From Muribaculaceae bacterium Isolate-104 (HZI) (GTDB lineage Bacteria; Bacteroidota; Bacteroidia; Bacteroidales; Muribaculaceae), in assembly GCA_003762715.1 (NCBI GenBank), contig RIBJ01000031.1:120010-184009 (forward strand): DNA of 64,000 bases. Direction: 5' to 3'. Both the position numbers and the translations under genes were made by a program. Positions 46,114 to 54,057 of the stretch are shown piece by piece; position 1 is the first letter of the stretch, and each line of letters opens with the position of its first letter. Below the pieces are notes generated by a model. It searched no databases and had not been told where the DNA came from. It was given only the letters and a program-made list of their open reading frames with translations.

Positions 46114-47112
46114 ATGACCCGCATTTTCACATTTCTCGCAGCGTTGATGCTCGCTGCGGCCGGCGCAGTCGCCGAAACAGTTACAGCATCAGGCACAATA
46201 GTCACCAAACCGGTTTCGCTACCCTCCCAGAGCATCTACGAACTCCGCACTCAGACCGCTATCGACATTGAGTACACGCAGTCTGCCACTGTGAAAGCCG
46301 AACTTGAGGCTCCGGCAAACCTCTTTGAATACATAAAGATAGAGGCGTCAAACTCAGTGCTGTCGGTTCGCTACAAAGACAACACCCAGATACGCAACTC
46401 AAAAAAAACGCCGAAACTCAGAATATCCGCTCCGTCTGTCAGGACATTCCGAACCAATTCCGCAGGCGATATCAAAATCATGACCGACCTGACAAACAGC
46501 TCCACCATACAGCTGATTGTCAACTCCGCCGGCGACATAAAGGCAAAAAACATCGATTGCACCGAATGCAAGCTAACTTCCAACTCCGCAGGTGACATAG
46601 AAGTTGAAAATATCAAGGCAAACTCCGTTTCGGCAATCGCCAACTCGGCAGGCGATGTAAAAATCTCAAGTGCCATTGCCAAAAACGCCGCAAGATTCAA
46701 CTCCAACTCGGCGGGCGACATAGACTGCTCCAATGTCGTTGCCACAATTTTGGAAGCATCTTCATCGTCATCAGGTGACATCAAGATAAAAAAAGCGAAT
46801 GTCGACAACCTCACAGCATTGTCTTTTTCCGCCGGCGACATCAGCATATCAGGCATAAACGCCACTTCACTAAAAGCCACATCGGGCAGCTCCGGCGACA
46901 TATCGCTGTCAGGCAACTGCCAGAACGCCGTTCTGACCGCATCAAGCGCATCAAGCATCATGGCAGGCTCACTGAAGACACTGATTGTAAACGCGTCATG
47001 CCAAAGCTCAAGCTCCTCAATAACATGTCACGCCCTTGAACGCTGCGAGGCATCAGTTGTAAAAGGAGCCTCTTTCAAAAACACCGCATCAGGTGCCACA
47101 GTCATCAAATAG
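46114..47112 (+). CDS. Head-GIN (DUF2807) repeat protein, exported
   Basis: A 332-residue exported protein with a signal peptide (about 1-20). Residues 110-270 hold about eight repeats of roughly 20-25 residues built on NSAGDIK (variants SSSGDIK, FSAGDIS). These should form a right-handed beta-helix, the shape of the DUF2807 head domain. The function of the family is not known; it is often found next to ECF sigma genes, as here. The sigma gene follows 14 bp later, so it may be part of the same regulated unit. Confidence 0.85.
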   Translation: MTRIFTFLAALMLAAAGAVAETVTASGTIVTKPVSLPSQSIYELRTQTAIDIEYTQSATVKAELEAPANLFEYIKIEASNSVLSVRYKDNTQIRNSKKTPKLRISAPSVRTFRTNSAGDIKIMTDLTNSSTIQLIVNSAGDIKAKNIDCTECKLTSNSAGDIEVENIKANSVSAIANSAGDVKISSAIAKNAARFNSNSAGDIDCSNVVATILEASSSSSGDIKIKKANVDNLTALSFSAGDISISGINATSLKATSGSSGDISLSGNCQNAVLTASSASSIMAGSLKTLIVNASCQSSSSSITCHALERCEASVVKGASFKNTASGATVIK

Positions 47113-47126
47113 ACTTTCCAGAACCG

Positions 47127-47597
47127 ATGCAAAGAACCGAGTTTGAATCACTGGTACGGAATCTGCGCCCGCGCCTCATGACCACCGCAATATGTATTCT
47201 CGGAAGAGAAGACGAGGCTGCGGATGCGGTTCAGGACACCTTGCTCAAACTCTGGTTTTTCAAAGACCGCCTTGACGGCTACTCTTCTCCGGCAGCTCCT
47301 GCCACCGTAATTTTGCGCAGAGTGTGCATCTCTGCCCTGCGGTCGCGCAAAAACTCGGTAGAGCTGTCAGATGCCGAGCAGATTGCCGCCGGACCCTACG
47401 AAGAAGCCATCGAACCGGAGCTGCTGAAAGCCATTGATTTGCTGCCGCCCATGGAACAGGCGGTGTTGAAGATGAAGCATCTCGAGGACATGGAAACCGA
47501 TGAGATAGCATCCCTTGTAGGGTCGACCCCCGTTGCCGTGCGCACAGCACTGTCAAGAGCCCGTAAAAAAGTAAGAGACATATATTCAAGACTATGA
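47127..47597 (+). CDS. ECF RNA polymerase sigma factor
   Basis: A 156-residue sigma-70 family ECF factor. Region 2 is visible as GREDEAADAVQDTLLKLW, and region 4 as LPPMEQAVLKMKHLEDMETD followed by the helix-turn-helix GSTPVAVRTALSRARKKVRD. Its stop overlaps the start of the anti-sigma-like gene by 4 bases, an arrangement typical for a sigma and its anti-sigma. The regulon is unknown. Confidence 0.94.
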   Translation: MQRTEFESLVRNLRPRLMTTAICILGREDEAADAVQDTLLKLWFFKDRLDGYSSPAAPATVILRRVCISALRSRKNSVELSDAEQIAAGPYEEAIEPELLKAIDLLPPMEQAVLKMKHLEDMETDEIASLVGSTPVAVRTALSRARKKVRDIYSRL

Positions 47598-48076
47598 CCA
47601 TCAACCACGACAACATAGACGAACTTCTTGCCAGATTTTTCGAAGGCAACACCTCCTGCGCCGAAGACAAAGCTCTGCAACAGTTTTTTACAACACAGGC
47701 TATTCCACTGCGGCTGAAACAGTACATCCCTATGTTCCGGTGGTACGCCTACGGAATGCCCGAACAAAATGCCGTGTCTGTTTCCGCTCCTGCTCCTGCA
47801 AAGCCTGTTGTAAAAAAATGGATTTCAGGAGTGGCGGCATCCGTGGCAGTGACCCTTGCCGCCGGGTGGAGCCTGAGCGCAGGAAATCAGGGCAACAGAA
47901 TTTCCGGCTCAGCCTACGAAGGCTCGTACTCAGAAGTCAACGGTGTGATAATGACCGACTTTGACGAAATCAAAAGCGAAATCAAAATCACCGAACTTGA
48001 AGCCACTCTCTTAGAACTTGAACTTCAGGCGTCTGAATCTCAGGCGTCAGAATGCATCGAAGACCGTTTTTCTTAG
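47594..48076 (+). CDS. Anti-sigma-like membrane protein
   Basis: A 160-residue protein with a helical N-terminal half (IDELLARFFEGNTSCAEDKA, similar to the cytoplasmic part of Bacteroidetes anti-sigma proteins), one membrane segment near 78-94 (WISGVAASVAVTLAAGW) and an acidic C-terminal tail. It is translationally coupled to the ECF factor. The stop codon TAG is formed by the TTA flank and the first base of the mobile element; without the insertion it would be TAA, so the protein is intact. The anti-sigma role is inferred from layout. Confidence 0.75.
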   Translation: MTINHDNIDELLARFFEGNTSCAEDKALQQFFTTQAIPLRLKQYIPMFRWYAYGMPEQNAVSVSAPAPAKPVVKKWISGVAASVAVTLAAGWSLSAGNQGNRISGSAYEGSYSEVNGVIMTDFDEIKSEIKITELEATLLELELQASESQASECIEDRFS

Positions 48077-48237
48077 AGTATGTTTACTTTTGGCTTATGT
48101 TTAGATTTAGAGCGGATTTCAAAGTATGTTTGGAGATTGAGAGAAGGAGTTATGGGGTTCCATAATGACTGAACTAAATCTTCAAACAGACCTGAAAGAC
48201 ATCTAAAGATTTCATAAAGTTAAAAGCAAACATACTC
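48076..48237 (+). mobile_element. 162-bp MITE-like element, copy 2
   Basis: Same length and ends as copy 1 at 18366-18527, same orientation, with seven base differences (about 96 percent identity). TTA flanks both sides (48073-48075 and 48238-48240). One difference lies inside the right inverted repeat (AAAAGC instead of AAAAGT). The first base of the element completes the stop codon of the upstream gene. Confidence 0.8.
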
Positions 48238-48262
48238 TTAACATCCTCAAAAACTTCCAGCC

Positions 48263-48907
48263 ATGTCAAGATATTGCATTTTCATTATATCCATTATCAT
48301 TTCCTCCTTAGCCGCATCTGCCGCACCCGACTGGCACGACGACATAGTTTCCACCATGAACACCGCAGATGAAATAGACCGCAACATAGTTGTCAACCGC
48401 CATCCGAACTCTCGCCGAATAACCAATGCGTCCTACCGCTATACATTCAAAAGCAAAGCGGTGTACAACAGCATTCGCGAAAAACTTCTAAGCCGTGAGT
48501 CAGATGCCGCGACAGTCATTATCAAGCCCGGCAAAGACGGCGAAATAATAATGCGTTTCAGACGCCCGCAGGAAACCAGAAACTACAGACTGTCAACCAT
48601 AAAGAAAGGCAAATACCAGCTTGTAATTTCTGTAAACGACGACCCGGACGTAATTTACAGAGGCACAACGACATCACAGCTCAATGACAAGCAAGTCCAG
48701 ATAATGATTCAAAACGCGGCAAAAGCCAAAGAAAACGCAGCTAAGACAAGGCGAAACGCAAACAAAACCAGCATGACTGCTTCCACAAACCGGTCACGCT
48801 CCTCCAAAATCGTTACTGTAGGCAATAGCAACTCAGCCGAGGCCAAAGCTGTAAGCGCCGAGCTCAAAGCTGCCGAGCAGGAGCGCAAAAGACTGCTGAA
48901 CAAATAG
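48263..48907 (+). CDS. Secreted protein, DUF5024-like by position
   Basis: A 214-residue protein with a signal peptide (about 1-20). The middle part (SYRYTFKSKAVYNSIREKL, DGEIIMRFRRPQETRNYRLS) looks like a small beta-rich domain, and the last 80 residues are Lys/Ala/Asn-rich and probably helical. In Bacteroides, similar short secreted proteins sit in sigma/head-GIN loci; I cannot confirm the family. The element copy lies between it and the anti-sigma-like gene, so it may have been transcribed with them before the insertion. Confidence 0.65.
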   Translation: MSRYCIFIISIIISSLAASAAPDWHDDIVSTMNTADEIDRNIVVNRHPNSRRITNASYRYTFKSKAVYNSIREKLLSRESDAATVIIKPGKDGEIIMRFRRPQETRNYRLSTIKKGKYQLVISVNDDPDVIYRGTTTSQLNDKQVQIMIQNAAKAKENAAKTRRNANKTSMTASTNRSRSSKIVTVGNSNSAEAKAVSAELKAAEQERKRLLNK

Positions 48908-48931
48908 ATTTTTCAGTCCTTAGCACGCATA

Positions 48932-48989
48932 TTCAGAGGGTGTTTTCATAATATCTGTCAGACTACAGGTATATGAAACGCCCTCTGAA
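48932..48989. terminator. Long hairpin after the secreted-protein gene
   Basis: TTCAGAGGGTGTTTTCATA pairs with TATGAAACGCCCTCTGAA (one bulge, one mismatch). It has no T-run, but is well placed to end the upstream transcript. Confidence 0.55.
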
Positions 48990-49064
48990 CCTACATAAAC
49001 CGATTTATCCGACACAAAAGCGCGTTAATTCATCCGTCATAGTCGTTTTTTTCAAAATAAATGG

Positions 49065-49072
49065 CTAACTTC
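49065..49072 (+). promoter_or_regulatory. Possible promoter box for galM
   Basis: TAACTTCG, one base off TAnnTTTG, 30 bases before the ATG at 49103. Being downstream of the alternative ATG at 49061, it supports the later start. Confidence 0.4.
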
Positions 49073-49102
49073 GCGTCATTAGAACACTTAAAGCTAAACC
49101 GG

Positions 49103-50152
49103 ATGAAAATCGAAAAAACCTCGGCAACTTCACCGATGGGTGAAATTACCCTTTATACCCTGACCAACGCCTCTGGAGCATCTGTAACACTGTCTTCCCT
49201 CGGAGCCGGCACTGTATCAGTTATTGTACCTGACCGCTACGGAGTTCTGACTGACGTTGCCATAGGCTACCGAAACCCCGCCGACTATATCGCCGACGGC
49301 CCGTGCGCCGGAAAAATTCCCGGACGCTTTGCAAACCGCATAGCCAAAGGACACTTTACCCTCGACGGCAAAGAATATAACCTTGCCATAAACAATGGGC
49401 CCAACGCCCTGCACGGTGGACCCACCGGTTTCATGAACCGTATATGGAACAGTACCGCAGACGCCGCATCAGGCACAGTGACATTCTCTCTACACAGCGA
49501 AGACGGCGAAGAGGGCTATCCCGGAAATCTTGACGTAACCGCCACATACTGCTGGACAGAAGACAATACCCTTACCCTGAAACTGTCAGCAGACACCGAC
49601 GCGCCCACTGTAATAAATCTCACAAACCACGCATACTGGAACCTTGAAGGGCATGATTCAGGAAACATCTTCAATCATGAACTGCAACTGAACTGCAGCA
49701 AATGGCTGCCTACCGACGACACCCTCATACCCACCGGCGAGATAGCTCCGGTACAGGGCACCCCGATGGATTTCACCACCGCCAAGAAAATCGGCAAAGA
49801 CATTTCGGAAAAATTTCCGGCGCTTGAATACGGCAAAGGATTCGACAACTGCTGGGTAGCCGACAACTGCTCCAAAAACGAACCCGCCCTCATTGCAACC
49901 CTTTCGTCCGAGCCGAGCGGACGTGTTCTGGAAGTACTCACCACACAGCCTGCCGTGCAGGTTTATACCGGCAACTGGCTCGCAGGGTCGCCTGACAACA
50001 AGGCAGGTCGCCCCTACAACGACTACGACGGTGTGGCTATAGAATGCCAGAACTGCCCCGACGCGCCGAACAAACCGCAGTTTCCTTCGCCGGTGCTGCG
50101 CCCCGGAGAAAAATACTCCGAAACCATAGTATTCTCATTCAAAACAAAATAA
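49103..50152 (+). CDS. galM: Aldose 1-epimerase (galactose mutarotase)
   Basis: A 349-residue mutarotase that interconverts sugar anomers. Visible: GKIPGRFANRIAKGHFTLDG, LHGGPTGFMNRIW, LTNHAYWNLEGHDSGNIFNH and, near the end, YNDYDGVAIECQNCPDAPN with the catalytic Glu. I start at the ATG at 49103 (MKIEKTSATSPMGEITL). It precedes the nucleotidyltransferase gene by 13 bp. Confidence 0.93.
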   Translation: MKIEKTSATSPMGEITLYTLTNASGASVTLSSLGAGTVSVIVPDRYGVLTDVAIGYRNPADYIADGPCAGKIPGRFANRIAKGHFTLDGKEYNLAINNGPNALHGGPTGFMNRIWNSTADAASGTVTFSLHSEDGEEGYPGNLDVTATYCWTEDNTLTLKLSADTDAPTVINLTNHAYWNLEGHDSGNIFNHELQLNCSKWLPTDDTLIPTGEIAPVQGTPMDFTTAKKIGKDISEKFPALEYGKGFDNCWVADNCSKNEPALIATLSSEPSGRVLEVLTTQPAVQVYTGNWLAGSPDNKAGRPYNDYDGVAIECQNCPDAPNKPQFPSPVLRPGEKYSETIVFSFKTK

Positions 50153-50165
50153 CCTCATTACCACA

Positions 50166-51071
50166 ATGAAACCCACCTTATTTGTTCTTGCTGCCGGCAT
50201 GGGCAGCCGCTACGGAGGTCTCAAACAGCTTGACGGACTCGGACCCCACGGCGAAACCATCATGGACTATTCTATCTACGATGCCATACACGCCGGATTC
50301 GGCAAGGTTGTTTTCGTAATACGCAAAGACTTCGAGCAGGACTTCCGCGAAAAAATACTGTCCAAATACGAAGGTCACATACCGGTTGAAGTTGTGTTCC
50401 AGAGCCTTGACGCGCTGCCCGAAGGCTACACTTGCCCGGCAGACCGCACAAAACCCTGGGGTACCAACCATGCGGTGCTCATGGGCAAAGACGCCATCAA
50501 GGAACCGTTTGCCGTTATCAACGCCGATGACTTCTACGGACGCAACGCCTTTGAAGTAATTGCAAAAGAACTCTCACGCCCCCGCGACAGCAAAGGCGAC
50601 TACTGCATGGTAGGATTCCGTGTGGGCAACACCATGACCGAAAACGGCTCTGTTGCCCGCGGCGTTTGCTCTACCTCCGAGGACGGTCACCTGACATCTG
50701 TTGTAGAACGTACAGCCATCAGCTACGACAAAGACGGTAAAATTGTGTTTACCGACGAAAACGGTGTTGAACAGACCCTTGACCCTGCCACACCGGTGTC
50801 AATGAACCTGTGGGGATTCACTCCCGACTACTTTGACTTCAGCGAACGCGAATTCAAGGCATTCCTTGACAAAGACATCAACACACCGAAGAGCGAATTT
50901 TTCATACCCCTCGCAATCGACACCCTGATACGCAACGGCGAAGCCACAGTCAAAGTGCTTGACACAGACAGCCGCTGGTTTGGCGTGACATACGCCGCCG
51001 ACCGTCCCGGTGTTGTTGAAAAATTTGCCAAGCTGCACGAAGACGGCACATACCCCGAAAAGCTCTTTTAA
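50166..51071 (+). CDS. Sugar nucleotidyltransferase family protein
   Basis: A 301-residue protein with an N-terminal nucleotidyltransferase fold: LAAGMGSRYGGLKQL (nucleotide loop), KPWGTNHAVLMGKDAI and INADDFYG (metal-binding Asp). It probably transfers a nucleotide to a sugar phosphate, or is a regulator related to these enzymes; the exact substrate is unclear. It is likely co-transcribed with galM. Confidence 0.85.
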   Translation: MKPTLFVLAAGMGSRYGGLKQLDGLGPHGETIMDYSIYDAIHAGFGKVVFVIRKDFEQDFREKILSKYEGHIPVEVVFQSLDALPEGYTCPADRTKPWGTNHAVLMGKDAIKEPFAVINADDFYGRNAFEVIAKELSRPRDSKGDYCMVGFRVGNTMTENGSVARGVCSTSEDGHLTSVVERTAISYDKDGKIVFTDENGVEQTLDPATPVSMNLWGFTPDYFDFSEREFKAFLDKDINTPKSEFFIPLAIDTLIRNGEATVKVLDTDSRWFGVTYAADRPGVVEKFAKLHEDGTYPEKLF

Positions 51072-51100
51072 AAACTTTTTACGCCGAAAAACTTGCGCGA

Positions 51101-51123
51101 CCCACTGCATATTTGTATCTTTG
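51101..51123 (+). promoter_or_regulatory. Promoter for tRNA-Leu
   Basis: TATCTTTG at 51116-51123, with CTTG 20 bases upstream. It ends 12 bases before the tRNA. Confidence 0.6.
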
Positions 51124-51135
51124 CAGCCACAAACC

Positions 51136-51220
51136 GCGCATGTGGCGTAATTGGTAGCCGCGTTAGACTTAGGATCTAATGTCTCAGGACGTGGGGGTTC
51201 GAGTCCCTTCATGCGCACCA
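51136..51220 (+). tRNA. tRNA-Leu (anticodon TAG)
   Basis: An 85-base cloverleaf including the encoded CCA. Acceptor stem GCGCATG/CATGCGC, D arm GCG-loop-CGC, anticodon stem TTAGA/TCTAA with loop CTTAGGA (anticodon TAG), a long 13-base variable arm typical of Leu, and T loop TTCGAGT. Confidence 0.95.
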
Positions 51221-51230
51221 CACTCACAAC

Positions 51231-51258
51231 GAGGCTGTGTCAAAATAGGCACAGCCTC
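51231..51258 (+). terminator. Terminator after tRNA-Leu
   Basis: Perfect 9-bp stem GAGGCTGTG/CACAGCCTC with a short A-rich loop, followed shortly by TATTTT. Confidence 0.65.
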
Positions 51259-51338
51259 CGGTATTTTCAGGTGTCTTTATATTGCCTGACGTGCGTCAGC
51301 GCATTTCAGTATACGATATTTTATCCAATTAGGCGCAA

Positions 51339-51641
51339 TCACATGTTTTCCTCAGCCTTTGAGTAGAGCATGTTTCCGTCAATTTCCCCGCTGGTCTTCC
51401 ACACCATCTCCCCGTCTTTAAAAACCATAAAAGTCGGCACAACTTCCACTTTCAGCTCGTCGGAAAGGTCCGGTTCCTTGTCTATATCAAACTGATATAC
51501 CGGCACCTTGCCTTCGAGCGAAGCCTTGACATCCTCTACCACCGGCATCATTTTACGGCAATGAGGACACCATGTGGCATAGAACTCCACAAGAACCGTA
51601 CCCTTCTCTGACAACAGTCTGCCCAACATATCCTTGTCCAT
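51339..51641 (-). CDS. Thioredoxin
   Basis: A 100-residue thioredoxin with the active site ATWCPHCRKMMP and the cis-Pro region VEVVPTFMVFKDG. CPHC replaces the usual CGPC, which tends to alter redox potential. No signal peptide, so cytoplasmic. I start at the ATG at 51641; a TTG at 51650 would add three residues. It stands alone. Confidence 0.93.
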   Translation of the reverse strand: MDKDMLGRLLSEKGTVLVEFYATWCPHCRKMMPVVEDVKASLEGKVPVYQFDIDKEPDLSDELKVEVVPTFMVFKDGEMVWKTSGEIDGNMLYSKAEENM

Positions 51642-51711
51642 ATTATTCAAAATTTATTTAAGCGTTCATGTTTTCAACCCCGGAAACACGCCCAATGTTC
51701 ACCACATTCAT

Positions 51712-51719
51712 TATCTTTG
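51712..51719 (+). promoter_or_regulatory. Promoter box for the 51752-61419 run
   Basis: TATCTTTG about 32 bases before the aminotransferase ATG; the -33 element is weak. Confidence 0.5.
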
Positions 51720-51751
51720 CACAAATATAATTTTAAACAACACCGTCAAAT

Positions 51752-52945
51752 ATGATTCAGATTTCAGACCGCGTCACCAACCTGTCACCGTCCCAGACTC
51801 TGGCTATGTCTCAGAAAAGCGCCGAACTCAAAGCCCAGGGAGTCGATGTCATAAACCTGTCTGTCGGAGAACCCGACTTCAACACTCCCGACCACATCAA
51901 GGCAGCTGCTGAAAAAGCTATTGAAGACAATTTCACTTTTTACACACCGGTAGCTGGCTATATGTCACTCCGCAAGGCAATTGCCGACAATCTGCGTCAG
52001 GTAAACGGAGTTGAGTACGCGCCCGAGCAGATTGTAGTGGGCGGCGGTGCCAAGCAGGCATTGTGCAACGCGGTGCTGAGCATTGTAAATCCCGGCGACG
52101 AAGTTATCATACCCACACCCGCATGGGTAAGCTATGTGGAAATGGTAAAACTTGCCGAAGGCACAAACGTTCTTGTGCCGGCAGGCATTGACCAGGACTT
52201 TAAAATCACACCGAATCAGTTGCGCGATGCCATAACAGCACGCACACGGCTCATAATCATCTGCTCGCCCTCAAACCCCACCGGCAGCGTTTACACCCGT
52301 GACGAGTTGCAGGGGCTTGTAGATGTGCTGAAAGACTATCCCGACATAACCATTATAGCTGACGAGATATATCAGCACATAAACTTTACCGGCAGCTTCA
52401 CATCGCTTGGCGCATTCCCCGAGATAGCCGACCGGGTGGTGGTGGTAAACGGTGTCAGCAAGGCTTATGCCATGACCGGCTGGCGCATAGGTTTTATAGC
52501 CGCGCCGATGCCCGTAGCCAAGGCTGTCACAAAACTGCAAAGCCAGTACACCTCAAACCCGTCGTCTGTGGCACAGAAAGCCGCCGAGGCTGCCTACAAC
52601 GGACCGCAGGACTGTGTAGAGGAAATGCGTGTTGCCTTTGAACGCCGCCGCAACCTTGTTGTTGAGCTTGCCAAAGAGATTCCCGGCATAGGAGTCAATG
52701 TGCCGCAGGGAGCCTTCTACCTGTTCCCGAAAGTATCTTCATATTTTGGCAAGAAGTATGGCGACCGGGTCATATCCAACGACTCCGACCTGGCAATGTA
52801 CCTGCTTGAGGAGGGTCATGTGGCAACTGTCGCCGGCGAGGCATTCTGTCTGCCCGGATACATAAGGCTCAGTTACGCGACCTCCGACGACAACATACGC
52901 GAGGCAATGCGCCGCATAGCCGAGGCTCTCGCAAAACTAAGCTGA
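51752..52945 (+). CDS. aspC: Aspartate aminotransferase family protein
   Basis: A 397-residue class I PLP aminotransferase. Conserved: SVGEPDFNTPDHIK, GGGAKQALCN, ICSPSNPTGSVY and the PLP lysine in VVNGVSKAYAMTGWRIGF near 235. It likely makes aspartate from oxaloacetate and glutamate. It is first in a run of eight closely packed genes, with only 2 bp to the next. Confidence 0.93.
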   Translation: MIQISDRVTNLSPSQTLAMSQKSAELKAQGVDVINLSVGEPDFNTPDHIKAAAEKAIEDNFTFYTPVAGYMSLRKAIADNLRQVNGVEYAPEQIVVGGGAKQALCNAVLSIVNPGDEVIIPTPAWVSYVEMVKLAEGTNVLVPAGIDQDFKITPNQLRDAITARTRLIIICSPSNPTGSVYTRDELQGLVDVLKDYPDITIIADEIYQHINFTGSFTSLGAFPEIADRVVVVNGVSKAYAMTGWRIGFIAAPMPVAKAVTKLQSQYTSNPSSVAQKAAEAAYNGPQDCVEEMRVAFERRRNLVVELAKEIPGIGVNVPQGAFYLFPKVSSYFGKKYGDRVISNDSDLAMYLLEEGHVATVAGEAFCLPGYIRLSYATSDDNIREAMRRIAEALAKLS

Positions 52946-52947
52946 CA

Positions 52948-54057
52948 ATGAGGCTTCTGCCACTATACCTTATTATAACTATACTTATTGCCTTTTCCGG
53001 AATCACCTCGTGCGGTTCCGGGGAGGGCAATAACTGTTATACTACAGACACACTGCACCTGAGCGGCACTGTTCTCGCCGGCGACGAGGCGTTTCGTGAA
53101 CCGCTGGGCATTGTGGCTTCTGACGACAGAATTTACATAAGAAATTCTGTCAAATACGACACTGTCATAGATGAATACACCCTCGGAGGCGAATACATCC
53201 GGTCATTTCTGAAAAAAGGCATTGAGTCCGGACAGCTTCCATACCTTACAGGCATGTGGTATGATGCCGCTGCTCACCGTCTTGTTGTAGAATCAGACGT
53301 GGCAAGAGGCAAACTGCTTGCCGTCGAGGGGCTTGACAGCGCCACCCCCGCCTTGAGAATGGTGACGTCGCTGCGGGAGCGCATAGTCGGCGCTCCTGAC
53401 GACACGGTTGTCCCCGCCTCTCTGATGCTGCTCGGCAACGGAGCCGTATATGCCCCCAACCTGAACTCCGCAGGAATGCTCAACGCATACGACCGAAACG
53501 GCAGACTCAAAAAAATAGCCGTACACTACCCAGATGTCATATATCAGAGCGGAGTGCCGGCTTACGGTCTCGCCAACTTCTTTCATCTCAGTGGCAGAGT
53601 GAGTCCTGACGGAAAACATTTTGCTGCATCGAGCGCCCTCGGAGATGTACTCGTGCTCGGAACAGCCGATGCCGATTCTGCCACAATCACCGTAATTACC
53701 GGTGAACCGCAGAAAGGTATAGAAATAGACAAAGAGGAGGACGGCTACGCATCATTCCGCTACACCGACAGCCTTCGCTACTTTTATCCCGGCGGGGTCA
53801 TTGTTTCCGACAACCATGTCTACACAGCTGTCGGGGACTACGCATCGGCATTTACCGAAAAAAAACGCGACATGGCTACCGGAAACACCGAACCACTGAC
53901 CACCGTCAGGGTTTATGACTACAGCGGTCGTCTGGCTAAAGTGTTATATCTTAAAGCCGGCAGATGTCTGCTCGCAGTAAAACCGGACGATTCTGCCATA
54001 TACGCGCTTGAAGAAAGCGACGAATTCGGCTACAGACTATTACAATTCAACCTATGA
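52948..54057 (+). CDS. Lipoprotein with beta-propeller, BF3164-like
   Basis: A 369-residue lipoprotein (lipobox SGITSC, Cys22). The body has repeated strands and loops (GIVASDDRIYIR, FFHLSGRVSPDGKHFA, VRVYDYSGRLAKVLYL) as in six-bladed TolB-like propellers of the Bacteroidales BF3164 family. Function unknown. The stop overlaps the aroA start by 4 bases. Confidence 0.75.
   Translation: MRLLPLYLIITILIAFSGITSCGSGEGNNCYTTDTLHLSGTVLAGDEAFREPLGIVASDDRIYIRNSVKYDTVIDEYTLGGEYIRSFLKKGIESGQLPYLTGMWYDAAAHRLVVESDVARGKLLAVEGLDSATPALRMVTSLRERIVGAPDDTVVPASLMLLGNGAVYAPNLNSAGMLNAYDRNGRLKKIAVHYPDVIYQSGVPAYGLANFFHLSGRVSPDGKHFAASSALGDVLVLGTADADSATITVITGEPQKGIEIDKEEDGYASFRYTDSLRYFYPGGVIVSDNHVYTAVGDYASAFTEKKRDMATGNTEPLTTVRVYDYSGRLAKVLYLKAGRCLLAVKPDDSAIYALEESDEFGYRLLQFNL

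Noticed and set aside
46440..46930. CRISPR-like or tandem DNA repeat
   Set aside because: The repeat is in the protein (NSAGDIK) in frame, with variable DNA between units; it is a beta-helix repeat, not a CRISPR array.
47594..48076. The anti-sigma-like gene as truncated by the element
   Set aside because: Removing the element restores a stop at the same codon, so the protein length is unchanged.
51231..51258. GAGGCTGTGTCAAAA as the end of an insertion sequence
   Set aside because: It pairs with a perfect complement 10 bases later and sits right after a tRNA, which fits a terminator; no second IS end is visible.
51286..51299. CTGACG-TG-CGTCAG palindrome between tRNA-Leu and thioredoxin
   Set aside because: Perfect but short, with no promoter or gene start nearby to give it a role.
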